This document shows, in pieces, positions 52,439 through 60,714 of a stretch of DNA of 60,714 nt. Position numbers and translations under genes: made by a program. This DNA is from Planctomycetia bacterium. GTDB taxonomy: Bacteria; Planctomycetota; Planctomycetia; Pirellulales; UBA1268. Within the stretch, counting starts at the first letter, position 1; the number at the start of each line of letters is the position of its first letter. The stretch is taken from assembly GCA_021414115.1 (NCBI GenBank), contig JAIOPD010000089.1, positions 1 to 60,714 on the forward strand. The letters are read 5' to 3'. Under the pieces are notes generated by a model. The model searched no databases. It was given only the letters and a program-made list of their open reading frames with translations, and was not told the DNA's origin.

Positions 52439-53664
52439 GCCGTCATGTGCATGTCATCGGTATCGCCAGAACCGACTTCAAGCGGAACTTCCGCAAGGAA
52501 GGGCTGACGCTCCGCGACGCGGTCGTCGAGGTCGGTCGGGCCGCCATTGCCGACGCGGGGCTCGAGCCGGCCGCCGTCGAAGCGGGCATCGTCGGCAATT
52601 TCGCCGCGGGTCTCTACACGCGACAGCTCCACCTCGGATCGCTGCTGGTCGATATCGACGAGGCGTTGGTCGGCATTCCCACGCTCCACACCGAGGCCGC
52701 CTGTGCCTCGGGCTCCGTGGCGGTTCTGAACGCGGCCCACTGGATCGCCGCCGGTCTCCACGACGTGGTGCTGGTCGTCGGCGCTGAGCAGCAGAAGACG
52801 ATGTCTCCTGCCGAGGGCTCCGAGGTGCTCGCGGCTGCCGGCGACTGGAACGTCGAGAAACCGCTCTACGGCGAGCACATGATGCCCAAAATGTTCGCCG
52901 GCATCGCCGACCGCTACGCCGCACTGCACGGCCTCTCCGAGCGGGAACTCTCGACCGTGGTGCTCAAGAACTATGCACACGCCGCTCGCAATCCGCTGGC
53001 CCAGATGCGGGCGGCCGAGATGACGCTCGAGAAAGCACTCACGGCCTGCGACGCCAATCCACGGTTCGCCCCCCCGCTCAAGATCAGCGACTGTTCCCAG
53101 ATCACCGACGGTGCCGCCGCAGTCGTGCTCGCCTCCGAACGCTTCGCCCGGAGGCGGGGTCTGCGGCTGCTCGGGTTCGGCCACACGACGGACCACCTGC
53201 GGATCGACCAGAAACGCGTGCCTGAATTTCCCCAGGTACGCCGGGCGGCGGAGCAGGCTTATGCGATGGCGGGCGTGGGGCCGCGCGACCTGCACACTGC
53301 CGAACTACACGACTGCTTCTCGATCACGGAGCTCGTCACCTACGAGGCGCTCGGCTGGGCGGAGCAGGGGGGCGGGGCGGCGCTGCTCGCTTCGGGGGCC
53401 ACGACACTGCCGCAGGACAGGGACCGCGTGGGCGTCGGCATGAAACCCGCCTTCTCGCTGCCAGTGAACACCGGCGGTGGCCTGATCGCCGACGGTCATC
53501 CTGTCGGCGCGACAGGCGTGCGGCAGGTGGTCGAGGTATTTCAACAGGTGAATCGCGAGGCCGGCGACCGGCAGGTGGATGGGGCCCGGACCGCGATGAC
53601 CTTCAACATGGGTGGCTCGCTGACGACGAGCGTCGCCATGATCTGGGGCGGGGCTGCGGGATAA
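52435..53664 (+). CDS. Thiolase-family acyl-CoA acetyltransferase
   Basis: The ATG at 52435, with AAGGAG ahead of it, gives 409 aa. The nucleophile Cys is in EAACASGSVAVL near residue 88, the second active-site region is HDCFSITE, and GGGLIADGHPVGATGVRQ contains the catalytic His. The form (HVHVIGIARTDFKRNF at the start, GMKPAFSLPVNTGGG late) is that of SCP-X/archaeal-type thiolases rather than FadA. As I recall, this subgroup uses a His in HDCF in place of the usual second Cys. It cleaves 3-ketoacyl-CoA to acetyl-CoA and a shortened acyl-CoA, completing the cycle with the overlapping FadB-like gene. The following 116 bases hold no gene I can identify. Confidence 0.92.
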   Translation: MSRHVHVIGIARTDFKRNFRKEGLTLRDAVVEVGRAAIADAGLEPAAVEAGIVGNFAAGLYTRQLHLGSLLVDIDEALVGIPTLHTEAACASGSVAVLNAAHWIAAGLHDVVLVVGAEQQKTMSPAEGSEVLAAAGDWNVEKPLYGEHMMPKMFAGIADRYAALHGLSERELSTVVLKNYAHAARNPLAQMRAAEMTLEKALTACDANPRFAPPLKISDCSQITDGAAAVVLASERFARRRGLRLLGFGHTTDHLRIDQKRVPEFPQVRRAAEQAYAMAGVGPRDLHTAELHDCFSITELVTYEALGWAEQGGGAALLASGATTLPQDRDRVGVGMKPAFSLPVNTGGGLIADGHPVGATGVRQVVEVFQQVNREAGDRQVDGARTAMTFNMGGSLTTSVAMIWGGAAG

Positions 53665-53780
53665 GAGCCTCGCGGCCGTGGGCTGCGGTCGATGAGGCAA
53701 GGATCCGTCTGGACCTGTTCATGCTCCTGACCTATCAGGGTGTAGATCGGTCGACGGCACTTCGGCGAGCTGCAGCAGTC

Positions 53781-55811
53781 CTAGTATTTCCGCGACGCAG
53801 TCACCGCCGGGAAGTCGTCGGTGCGAAACGGAGCCGCCAGGAGGCCGGCGTCGTTGGCGAGGTTGCAGGTGGGGTTGTCGGCCCAGGCGTAGCGAACCGC
53901 CACCGGGGCGGACACCGCGGCGGACGACACGATCACGGTATGGCCCTCGATCGTGGCGTCGGCCCAGTGCCAGACCTTGTCGGCCCCGCATACCGCGAAG
54001 CCCTCTACCTCACTGCCGGGACTCGTTCGCACCAGCGGGGCCGTGCGGCCCTTCAACGTCTCCACGTCGTAGGTCGCGGGCAGCGGTAGCGCCACGAGAC
54101 CGCCGGCGACGTCGGTGAATGTGACGACGGCCTTGCCGCCGGCGATCTTCAGCGACTCGTACCGCGGCCCTGAATAGGGAATCTTCTTGCCATAGTCGCG
54201 GGCCAGGGCGATCCGCGCGAGCCGCTCGCCCGCCGGCTGCTTGTTCCGCGGATGGATGTCGGCCGATTCGCCGAGGTCGAGGAGCACCGCCTGGCCGGTG
54301 TTCGGCAGTGAGAGCGTCAGCGTCTGCGATTCCCGTAGCTCAGCCCACGGGGCCTCCCGCGGCTGTGGCAGCTTCTGACCGTAGCCGGGGAGCTGGCAGA
54401 AGTAGAAGGGAAAGTCGCCCTGGTTCCACCGCTTTCGCCAATCGGTGATGAGGAGGGGAAAGGCCGTGCGGTAGTGGTATCCGCGGGCGGCGTTGTGCTC
54501 CCCCTGATACCAGATCGCCCCCCGAATCCCATAGGGCACGAGCGGGTGGATCATGCCCTGGTAGAGATGCGCGGCAATGCTCGCTCCCCCTGGGGGCAGC
54601 TGGGGCGGCACCGGGGCCGGCTCGGTCGGGTCTTCGAAGCCGCGTTCGAGCTTGATGCGCCACGGCCCGGCCAGCGTGCACTGAACCTTCTCCACGGTCG
54701 CCGGCTGAACCACGCGGATCGCGAGGACGTTGCGTCCCGGCCGCGCCGTCCCGGCCGGCAGGCGATCCTTGCTGAGCACGAGGTTCAGGCCCGCGCCGGT
54801 GAGCTGTTCAAGCCCCGCCGCGCCGACCACGACGCCGTTGAGGTACACCGTCGCAACGCTCCGGCTTCGGCACGTGATCGGAAACACGCCCGCGAGATCG
54901 GCAGGGGCGTCGAACTCGCACCGCAGCCAGAAGATGCCGGTTCGCGGCAGCCCGTCGGCGGCGATCTCTCCGGGCAGTTTGATCGGCGTCCAGCCGTCGG
55001 CGGCGACATCGGGCCCAGCGAACGTGGCAGGATCGGCGGCGCGGTCGTCGGCCCGCCCGGTGGCGGCAATCCACGCCTTCATATCGGGCACGAAACTCGC
55101 CTTTCGCCGGTCGTAGTCGTCGAGTTCCTTCCAGATGCGGTCTTTCGCCGCCTTCAGATCCGGAACCGTGTCGAGGGCCTCCGCGCTCGTCCACGCCTCG
55201 ACGACGCTCCCGCCGATCCCTGCGTGGATCACGCCGACCGGCACGTCCAGCTCCTCGTTCAGCCGCCTGGCGAAAAAGTAGCCCACCGCCGAGAACTTGC
55301 CGGTCGTCTGGGGCGAAGCGGCGGCCCACTTGCCGCTGCCCTGCTCGAGCGGCACGGCTGACACGCCGCCGGCCACGCTGAACTGCCGCACGAGCGGATT
55401 CTCCGATGCCGCGACCGCTTCGGGCCCGCCGATGGCCCCGGCCACAGGCCACTCCATGTTCGACTGGCCCACGGCGAGCCACACCTCACCCACTGCCACG
55501 TTCGCGATCGTCAGCGTGTTGTCGCCGCGGACCGTCATCTCGAACGGGCCCGGGCCGGCGTCCTCCAGGTCGAGGGCCACTCGCCAGCGGCCGTTCGCAT
55601 CGGCCTGCGCTTCGGCCGTCCTGCCGTCGACCGCCACCCTGACCTGCTCACCGGGCTTCGCCCAGCCCCACACGGGCACCCGCGCCGACCGCTGCAGCAC
55701 CATGCCGTTCGAGAAGATGGCCGGCAGGCGAACGTTGGCCCGCGCCACGCCGGCCGAAGCAACGAGGAACACGAGCGCTGCCGTAGCAGAGCGGATCACT
55801 CCATGGAGCAC
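53781..55811 (-). CDS. Sialate O-acetylesterase-family SGNH hydrolase, secreted
   Basis: A GTG at 55811 with AAGGAG about ten bases upstream gives 676 aa and places a signal peptide at the N-terminus (SATAALVFLVASAGVARA). The SGNH nucleophile motif GQSNMEWPV is near residue 105, and the acid-base pair lies in SADIHPRNKQPAGERLA. Between them is an inserted jelly-roll-like domain (IFWLRCEFDAPADLAG, SVATVYLNGVVVGAAG), usual for this family, and GAIWYQGEHNAARGYHYR follows. The family removes acetyl groups from sialic acids or, in environmental bacteria, other acetylated polysaccharides. Its start lies three bases from the stop of the upstream gene, so the two are cotranscribed. Confidence 0.9.
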   Translation of the reverse strand: MLHGVIRSATAALVFLVASAGVARANVRLPAIFSNGMVLQRSARVPVWGWAKPGEQVRVAVDGRTAEAQADANGRWRVALDLEDAGPGPFEMTVRGDNTLTIANVAVGEVWLAVGQSNMEWPVAGAIGGPEAVAASENPLVRQFSVAGGVSAVPLEQGSGKWAAASPQTTGKFSAVGYFFARRLNEELDVPVGVIHAGIGGSVVEAWTSAEALDTVPDLKAAKDRIWKELDDYDRRKASFVPDMKAWIAATGRADDRAADPATFAGPDVAADGWTPIKLPGEIAADGLPRTGIFWLRCEFDAPADLAGVFPITCRSRSVATVYLNGVVVGAAGLEQLTGAGLNLVLSKDRLPAGTARPGRNVLAIRVVQPATVEKVQCTLAGPWRIKLERGFEDPTEPAPVPPQLPPGGASIAAHLYQGMIHPLVPYGIRGAIWYQGEHNAARGYHYRTAFPLLITDWRKRWNQGDFPFYFCQLPGYGQKLPQPREAPWAELRESQTLTLSLPNTGQAVLLDLGESADIHPRNKQPAGERLARIALARDYGKKIPYSGPRYESLKIAGGKAVVTFTDVAGGLVALPLPATYDVETLKGRTAPLVRTSPGSEVEGFAVCGADKVWHWADATIEGHTVIVSSAAVSAPVAVRYAWADNPTCNLANDAGLLAAPFRTDDFPAVTASRKY

Positions 55812-55813
55812 GA

Positions 55814-57265
55814 TCAGTTCTCCTTCTTGACCTTCGGGATACCGATGAGCAGACCAGCCGGCGGAGGCACGCGGATGGGAATCAGCGGGGGCAGGGCCTC
55901 CACTGTACGTCCCACCATCGCCTTCTCGAGTTCTGCGATCTTCGTGCGGCACAGCACGCGGTGCTTCTCCCGCTGCTTCTCGGATCGTGGCATGTGGTCG
56001 GCGGCCCAGAGGGCCTGCCGGTAGATCGCGCAGGCTTGCGCATGCATGCCAAGTTTCTCGAATGGCCGGGCCGCCCAACAGTAGAAGTCGGCGTTAAACT
56101 GACTGTTCTCCATGGCGATCAGGATGTTGAAGATCGCCAGCCGCCGCTCCTCCTCGGTGAGCCGCTCGTTTTCGCAGATGCCCCGACCGCTGAGGATGTA
56201 GCCGAAGTCATAGGGCTGGCGGTAAGCCCCTTCCATATACGCCTCCATCTCGGTCATCGTGCCGGGAACGTCGGGATGGTCGCGCCGCCCCGCGGCGAGC
56301 CGGGCGTAGGGGGTGGCGAAGTCCTTGTCGAGCCGCGCCGCATCCAGATAGACGGCCTCCGCCGCGGTGATCTCCTTCTCCGCCACGAGCGCGTCGCCCA
56401 GACGGAGGAGCGCCGCGGGCTTCTGCGACGCGGGCATGTCTCGCACCGCCGTCTCCCAGGCAGCGGTGGCGTCGGCCACGTCGGCTGCGACACGCACGTC
56501 GATCGTGAACACGAGCCGTGACTCGGGGGCAAGCACGAGTGGCTTGGCCGGCACTGGCACCGGCACATCCCCCGTCACTCCTCCGGTCGCGACGAGCCCG
56601 AGCGACCCATTGGCGGTCTTTACGAGCATCGGCCCGGCCGGGAGCAGCGACACGTCGAACCGGGCGCCGGTGGGTAACCCTTGGGGATCGTGGCAGGTGC
56701 GAGTGAATCGCCCTGCGGGCGACTGCCGGACGTCGGCGATCGCCTCGCTAGCCAGCGGCGCCGCAAATCCCATGGTCGTTCGGAACATGTCCGGCTCGTG
56801 GATGACGACCTTGCGAGTAAAGCGAAAGTCGCACTCGATCTGCAGCCGCGGCTCCGTGTCATGCAGCACGATCCGGCGCTCGACCGCGGCGAATGAATTG
56901 GTGTACGTCGTCCGCACGGTCGTCACGCCGTCCGCCCGCATCACCTCCGTGGTCGCGGGCCCCACGTCGGTGGCAAACCGCGGCTCGTCCTTGCCCGCCC
57001 AGACGTGCCGGTTCTCCTCCCGGTAGATCTTGCTGCGGAATTCGAACGAGGTGAACGACCAGCCCAGCCCGCGCTTGGCATCGAGGAGTTCGGTCCCGCG
57101 CCACTGCAGCGAAACGGGCAGCCCGGCGTTGTCGTCGTCGAGCGCAAGCCGGTACTGTTCGTTCTCGACCACTCGCTCCGCAGCGCCGGCGGCCACCCAC
57201 GGCGTCATCGCAACCAGGACGAGCGAACAGGCAAGCGTTTGGTTCAGGAAAACGCTCGTTGGCAT
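55814..57265 (-). CDS. Secreted protein of unknown function with TPR-like C-terminal half
   Basis: The ATG at 57265 has a strong GGAGG site immediately upstream and gives 483 aa with a signal peptide (TLACSLVLVAMTPWVAAGA). Residues 25-260 are strand-rich and look like a sugar-mutarotase/galactose-binding-like beta-sandwich (NEQYRLALDDDNAGLPVSLQW, LLDAKRGLGWSFTSFEF). Residues 270-440 are helical and repeat-like (AEAVYLDAARLDKDFATPYARLA, AQACAIYRQALWAAD), suggesting tetratricopeptide-like repeats. The C-terminus is Pro-rich. I do not recognise a named family. It is the first gene of a pair with the sialate O-acetylesterase, so a role in polysaccharide binding or processing is inferred. Confidence 0.65.
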   Translation of the reverse strand: MPTSVFLNQTLACSLVLVAMTPWVAAGAAERVVENEQYRLALDDDNAGLPVSLQWRGTELLDAKRGLGWSFTSFEFRSKIYREENRHVWAGKDEPRFATDVGPATTEVMRADGVTTVRTTYTNSFAAVERRIVLHDTEPRLQIECDFRFTRKVVIHEPDMFRTTMGFAAPLASEAIADVRQSPAGRFTRTCHDPQGLPTGARFDVSLLPAGPMLVKTANGSLGLVATGGVTGDVPVPVPAKPLVLAPESRLVFTIDVRVAADVADATAAWETAVRDMPASQKPAALLRLGDALVAEKEITAAEAVYLDAARLDKDFATPYARLAAGRRDHPDVPGTMTEMEAYMEGAYRQPYDFGYILSGRGICENERLTEEERRLAIFNILIAMENSQFNADFYCWAARPFEKLGMHAQACAIYRQALWAADHMPRSEKQREKHRVLCRTKIAELEKAMVGRTVEALPPLIPIRVPPPAGLLIGIPKVKKEN

Positions 57266-57358
57266 GGATGCCTCCGTGGGATGGTTTGCGTACACCCGTA
57301 GCTCGAGCAAAAGTGAAAAGGTCGCTGCGGAATCTGCAGACTGCGGCGAGCCAGCCCT

Positions 57359-58945
57359 TCACCTCTGCGGCCGCTCCTCGACGATGCGGCCCTCGTTGCC
57401 GGTGGCCTTCGACGTCAGGCCGCGGATCACGATGTCGGCCGTCTTGTGACCGGAGAGGTGGTTGCCCTCGATCGTCGACTCGTCGACCATCACGAGTCCC
57501 GTGGCCGGATCGGCCTTGTCCTCGTGGCCTTTCACGGGCGGCGCGTGCCGTTCCTCGATTCCCACCCACTGTGTCGGATTCGAGAGCGAGCTCTCAATCG
57601 TGTTGTCACGAATGACCGCGCCACTGCCCCCCTCTTTCCAACTTGCCGTGATCAGCAACCCCGGATACTTGCCCGGCGTTGCCCGGGAGTTGTCGCGGAT
57701 CGTGTTGCCGACGACCGTGTTGCCGTGGTTCTTCGGCCCCCCCATCATCTCGACCCCTGCCAGCCCGTTGCCTTCGATCAGGGTGCCCTCGACCAGATTC
57801 CCGCTGTCGCCGGGGATGCCGAGTCCGCCCACGCCGCATCCGCCGTTGCCTGTCAGTTTCGAATCGCGGATGTTCACGTGATGATTGTTCCAGCAGTAGT
57901 AAAAGCCGTCCGCGGCATTGCGCTCGCTCTTAATTCTCCGAAACTCGGCCTCCGTGAACCCGGTGCCGGGATGGAAGCCATGGCCGAAATTGGCGGTGGC
58001 CGTGCAATCCTCGACGACGAGGTCGCCGCCGCTCTGAAAGCTGAAGGCGTCGGAGTGCCAGTTGCGGACGGTGACCCGGCGAACGGCGATCTTCTTCGAT
58101 TCGTTCGTGTGCAGGGCGGCCAGATAGAAGCCGCCGCCGGCCGGCTTGCGCTCATCCGCAAACCACTCGAGCACGAGATCCTCGACGCCGACGTTTTCCA
58201 CGCCCTCGGCCGTGATCAGGGAATGCATCCGCCGCGCGATCGATCCCGCCTCGGGTGAAACGGTGAGCGGCCAGGCCAGGTGCAGCGTGTCGCCCTCGAT
58301 TCTTTCGACCTGGTTCCAATGGTGGTTCCATGTGTCACCCGGCCCGGTGAGCGCGATGCCGACGCCGACACCGAAGATGGCGGGATCGGCGACCCTCACC
58401 GACTTCTCGCCGGCCTTGGCGGCGGCAGCGACGGACGTTCTGAGGCCCCAGGCCACGAACGCCCCGGTCTTCGTCTGGATTCCGAACGGTTGCTCGAGCG
58501 AAACCCTCTTGCCGTCGATCGACTTCACCACCGCCTGCTTCCGGTGCGAATGATGCGACAGGCGGCCTGACGGCCAGAGCGAAAGCATCCGCCCCGGTGC
58601 GAGCGAGGAAAGATCCCCTTCCAGTTCGATCGTCGTCGCATCCTTCGCCAGACCTGGTGCGACTTCCGCGCGATGCTCATCCAACGCCGCGGCGAGCACG
58701 GTGTCGTTGCCCTGGCCTTTGAGCGTGACACCGCTCTTGAGCACGAGGCTGCGATCGAGAGGAAATCGTCCTGCGGGGAGGACGACCGTGCCTCCGCCGG
58801 TCGACGCAGCTTCGTCGATCAGGGCCTGGATTCCGCAGTCGGGCCGCGAGGTGTCGATTCGCGGTTCAGCGGCAGATGCTGCGGCGAGGCACAGCGCGGA
58901 GACGAGCGAGAGCCCGACGATGCGGGCACGGGAAGGCTGTGGCAT
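57359..58945 (-). CDS. Secreted right-handed parallel beta-helix protein (polysaccharide lyase/epimerase-like)
   Basis: From the ATG at 58945 the protein has 528 aa with a signal peptide (IVGLSLVSALCLAAASAAEP). The N-terminal part (IQALIDEAASTGGGTVVLPAGRF, then VLKSGVTLKGQGNDTVL) is the classic start of pectate-lyase-like beta-helix proteins. Repeated coils follow: VENVGVEDLVLEWF, GDLVVEDCTATANFGHGFH, HHVNIRDSKLTGNGGCGVGG, NLVEGTLIEGNGLAGVEMMG and NTVVGNTIRDNS. Such proteins cleave or epimerise uronate-rich polysaccharides, or simply bind them. Catalytic residues cannot be fixed. It is leftward, 93 bases upstream of the unknown secreted protein, and probably part of the same operon as the esterase. 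An earlier in-frame extension has no family similarity. Confidence 0.82.
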   Translation of the reverse strand: MPQPSRARIVGLSLVSALCLAAASAAEPRIDTSRPDCGIQALIDEAASTGGGTVVLPAGRFPLDRSLVLKSGVTLKGQGNDTVLAAALDEHRAEVAPGLAKDATTIELEGDLSSLAPGRMLSLWPSGRLSHHSHRKQAVVKSIDGKRVSLEQPFGIQTKTGAFVAWGLRTSVAAAAKAGEKSVRVADPAIFGVGVGIALTGPGDTWNHHWNQVERIEGDTLHLAWPLTVSPEAGSIARRMHSLITAEGVENVGVEDLVLEWFADERKPAGGGFYLAALHTNESKKIAVRRVTVRNWHSDAFSFQSGGDLVVEDCTATANFGHGFHPGTGFTEAEFRRIKSERNAADGFYYCWNNHHVNIRDSKLTGNGGCGVGGLGIPGDSGNLVEGTLIEGNGLAGVEMMGGPKNHGNTVVGNTIRDNSRATPGKYPGLLITASWKEGGSGAVIRDNTIESSLSNPTQWVGIEERHAPPVKGHEDKADPATGLVMVDESTIEGNHLSGHKTADIVIRGLTSKATGNEGRIVEERPQR

Positions 58946-59150
58946 GGGGTCGATGTTCCGAGGCCTGCGAACTCTGCACGTCGTTCGAGCATATGACCGG
59001 CAGCGCCGCGTTCGCAACGCGCCGCTCGCGGCCAGCCGCCGGCGAAAAGAGTGAAACGCTGGCCACAAAGACCTGAAGAAATTACGCCGTAACCTGTCGG
59101 CGATGTGGGATCATGTTCTTGCATAGCCCTCCCTCCGAAAGGAACACTCC

Positions 59151-60347
59151 ATGGTTCAGTCGTCCCTGCCCGTGGCCCGATCGACGATGGCGTTCGTGCT
59201 TGGGGCGTTCGCCTGCGGAGCATGGCTCTGCGCGTCGGCCACGGCCGAGGACTACACCGTCCTGCCGCGGAAGCCGGACCTCGTCCGCGATGCGGAGACG
59301 ACCTTTCTCATCGACTTCTCCCGCGACGGCGACCCGGTCGCGTTCGCTGCAGGCGAGCGGTCGATCGATCCAGCCCCCGCCCGCGACAACGGAGCCGCCA
59401 CGGGCCCGTTCACCGTCGCGGCCAGCAGGAACTTCGCCCCGGAGGCCTTCACGATCGAGATGATCCTTCGAGTGCCCACAGGCAGCCCCGCGAAATTGGC
59501 CACGCCCATCGCCGAATGGCAGGCTCCGGAAAACTACACCGCAGTCGTGAGGCTCGACTCGCTCCGGATCTACGGCCGTCAGGGCTGGGCCGGCCGCGAC
59601 AAAGAGTTCCACATGGCCGCGGCGTTCGCCGGCAACGGCATGGGCATTCTGCCGCAGGCGCAGGGGAAGTGGGTGCACCTCGCGGTCGGCACCGACTTCG
59701 CCGCCGGCCGCAGCGGCGCCATGGTCCGCGACCTCGATGGCAACGTGCTGCTCCGAAATGCCACCTTCATGGCCCAGGGAGAACTGGTGAACACGAGTGA
59801 CGCGGCCGATGCCCGCGTTCGGTGGCAGGCGATGGCCAAGGCCGTGGCCGCCGCCGCGGGCAACAACCAGCCCGCGAGCCTGCGGTTCGGAGCGGCGGGT
59901 GTCGACCTCCGCGCGGTGCGGATCTCCCGCGGCCTGCGGGCAGAGCTCATCGAGCCGGAGATCGCGCCGCTGGCCGAAAACGTCACGACGGACAACCACA
60001 TGCGGCGCGGAATCCCGGCGACGGGCGTGGCATCGTGGGACGCAAAAGCACTCGACGCGAGCCGCGCCGTGACCGAGCGGGTCCGCCGCGCGGTCGGCTT
60101 CGACGTGAACAACGCCCGGGAGTTCACGATCGACGAGACCTACGTGCCCCTCAAGCCCGGCGACGCGCCGGTCACGATCAAGCTCCCCGACCTAAAGATC
60201 GGTCTCTCCACGTTCACGCTCTACGGCACGATCGATCCCGCCGGCCGCGACTGGCCCACGGCCGGCGGCTCGCCAAGCAGGGCTTCGCGCCCCGGCGGCT
60301 TCAGGGCTTTCATCTCCATGTCGACCGGCCCGGCGACCACTCGGTGA
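59151..60347 (+). CDS. LamG/concanavalin-like secreted protein, 5' part before an apparent frameshift
   Basis: The ATG at 59151 follows a GGAAC-type site and begins a signal peptide (TMAFVLGAFACGAWLCASATA). Residues 80-280 resemble a LamG/concanavalin-A-like jelly roll (FAPEAFTIEMILRVPTGSPA, GKWVHLAVGTDFAAG, LRFGAAGVDLRAVRISRGLR). Residues 330-365 form a strand-rich segment (PVTIKLPDLKIGLSTFTLYG). After about base 60250 this frame becomes Ser/Arg-rich and stops at 60347, while the neighbouring frame carries a sensible protein to the window end. The gene is therefore either broken or affected by a sequencing error. GAAAAGAGTGAAA, a near copy of the recurring word, lies about 100 nt upstream (59044-59056). 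Function unknown. Confidence 0.7.
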   Translation: MVQSSLPVARSTMAFVLGAFACGAWLCASATAEDYTVLPRKPDLVRDAETTFLIDFSRDGDPVAFAAGERSIDPAPARDNGAATGPFTVAASRNFAPEAFTIEMILRVPTGSPAKLATPIAEWQAPENYTAVVRLDSLRIYGRQGWAGRDKEFHMAAAFAGNGMGILPQAQGKWVHLAVGTDFAAGRSGAMVRDLDGNVLLRNATFMAQGELVNTSDAADARVRWQAMAKAVAAAAGNNQPASLRFGAAGVDLRAVRISRGLRAELIEPEIAPLAENVTTDNHMRRGIPATGVASWDAKALDASRAVTERVRRAVGFDVNNAREFTIDETYVPLKPGDAPVTIKLPDLKIGLSTFTLYGTIDPAGRDWPTAGGSPSRASRPGGFRAFISMSTGPATTR

Positions 60348-60714
60348 CGTTCCGCGTGGGCGAACGTGGCCATGAGACCGCGCGGCTGATGCAGGTGGTG
60401 ATGACCGACGAGCTCGAGGGGCTGCCCGTCGGCCCGATCAAGAGGAAGCAGACGCTCGCCACGCCGGAGAAGCCGATGCGGCGGCTCGAGTCGCTCGACG
60501 AGGCCCGCCGGGAGCGGGACGACCTCGTCTGGCACACGTTTCCGCCGCTCAACATCCACCTCCAGGTGCACGGCCAGGATCCGGTGTTCCTGGCCGGCGC
60601 TAAACAGCTCGGCCTGCCCCGGTGGGAGACGGCGTCGTTCGCGGACGGCAAGACGAAGAGCGTTCAGGCTGGTGCCATCGGCCGGCTCGACCTCGTGAAC
60701 CTCGACACGAAGGA
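60251..60714 (+). pseudogene. 3' continuation of the LamG-like gene in another frame, cut by the window end
   Basis: In the frame shifted by one base relative to the upstream part, the sequence reads LAHGRRLAKQGFAPRRLQGF, then HVDRPGDHSVTFRVGERGHE and a long charged, non-repetitive stretch, open to base 60714. The join with the upstream frame lies between about 60240 and 60260, consistent with loss of one base. Whether this is a real mutation cannot be told from one sequence. Confidence 0.6.

Noticed and set aside
53665-53780. Possible fragment of a mobile-element gene after the thiolase
   Set aside because: A short frame reads LAEVPSTDLHPDR, but nothing allows a family assignment and no inverted repeats were seen.
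1-60714. tRNA, rRNA or riboswitch genes
   Set aside because: No convincing cloverleaf ends, rRNA segments or known riboswitch cores were recognised by eye; a covariance-model scan would be needed to exclude them.

Overview
The window looks like a chromosomal segment of a high-GC planctomycete, probably from the Pirellulales or a close relative. Several family markers point the same way: a DUF1501/DUF1553 (PSD1) pair, a BBP7-type outer-membrane barrel protein, a giant protein with a LEPR-XLL-like N-terminus, a PEP-CTERM protein built of autotransporter-associated beta-strand repeats, DUF1080 (3-keto-disaccharide hydrolase) domains, and many secreted proteins of unknown function. I see no rRNA, tRNA, CRISPR array, phage or intact insertion sequence.

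Layout, 1-11.4 kb: the 3' end of a secreted DUF11/FG-GAP protein; a BBP7 protein; an AraC regulator; a 61-residue protein; the DUF1553-DUF1501 operon; and a membrane-anchored squalene-cyclase-fold protein coupled to an NAD-dependent epimerase. Just past the epimerase is a 67-nt decayed copy of the start of a dihydrodipicolinate-synthase-family gene whose intact relative lies at 14.9-15.9 kb.

11.6-19.3 kb: a leftward run nagB-like, DHDPS-family, nagA-like, tdh and kbl, which would feed amino-sugar and threonine carbon into central metabolism. It is divergent from a XylR-type regulator (LacI-like sensor plus AraC HTH), followed by a sugar isomerase/epimerase. 19.4-19.7 kb holds an antitoxin whose toxin has been reduced to a C-terminal scar.

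19.7-41.3 kb: mostly export and polysaccharide functions. These are a 1365-aa beta-strand-repeat/PEP-CTERM protein, a double DUF1080 hydrolase, a large acetyl-xylan-esterase-like hydrolase, a 2689-aa protein with two complete, near-duplicate subtilisin modules, a phosphoglycerate-dehydrogenase-like enzyme, and two secreted beta-propeller-like proteins.

41.3-53.7 kb: an acyl-CoA catabolic island, the most interesting part. It holds an SDR, an acyl-CoA carboxylase beta subunit, a single 1165-aa ORF that fuses an AtuA-type protein (acyclic terpene utilisation) to an acyl-CoA synthetase, an enoyl-CoA hydratase, a large acyl-CoA dehydrogenase, a FadB-like bifunctional enzyme and a thiolase. Activation, dehydrogenation, carboxylation, hydration, oxidation and thiolysis are all represented. 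No biotin-carboxylase subunit and no HMG-CoA-type lyase is present in the window.

53.8-60.7 kb: a sialate O-acetylesterase, an unknown secreted protein, a parallel beta-helix protein and a LamG-like protein interrupted by an apparent frameshift near the window end.

One extra signal cuts across the map: the A-rich word GAAAAAGTGAAA occurs three times exactly and several more times nearly exactly, always in or next to intergenic regions.
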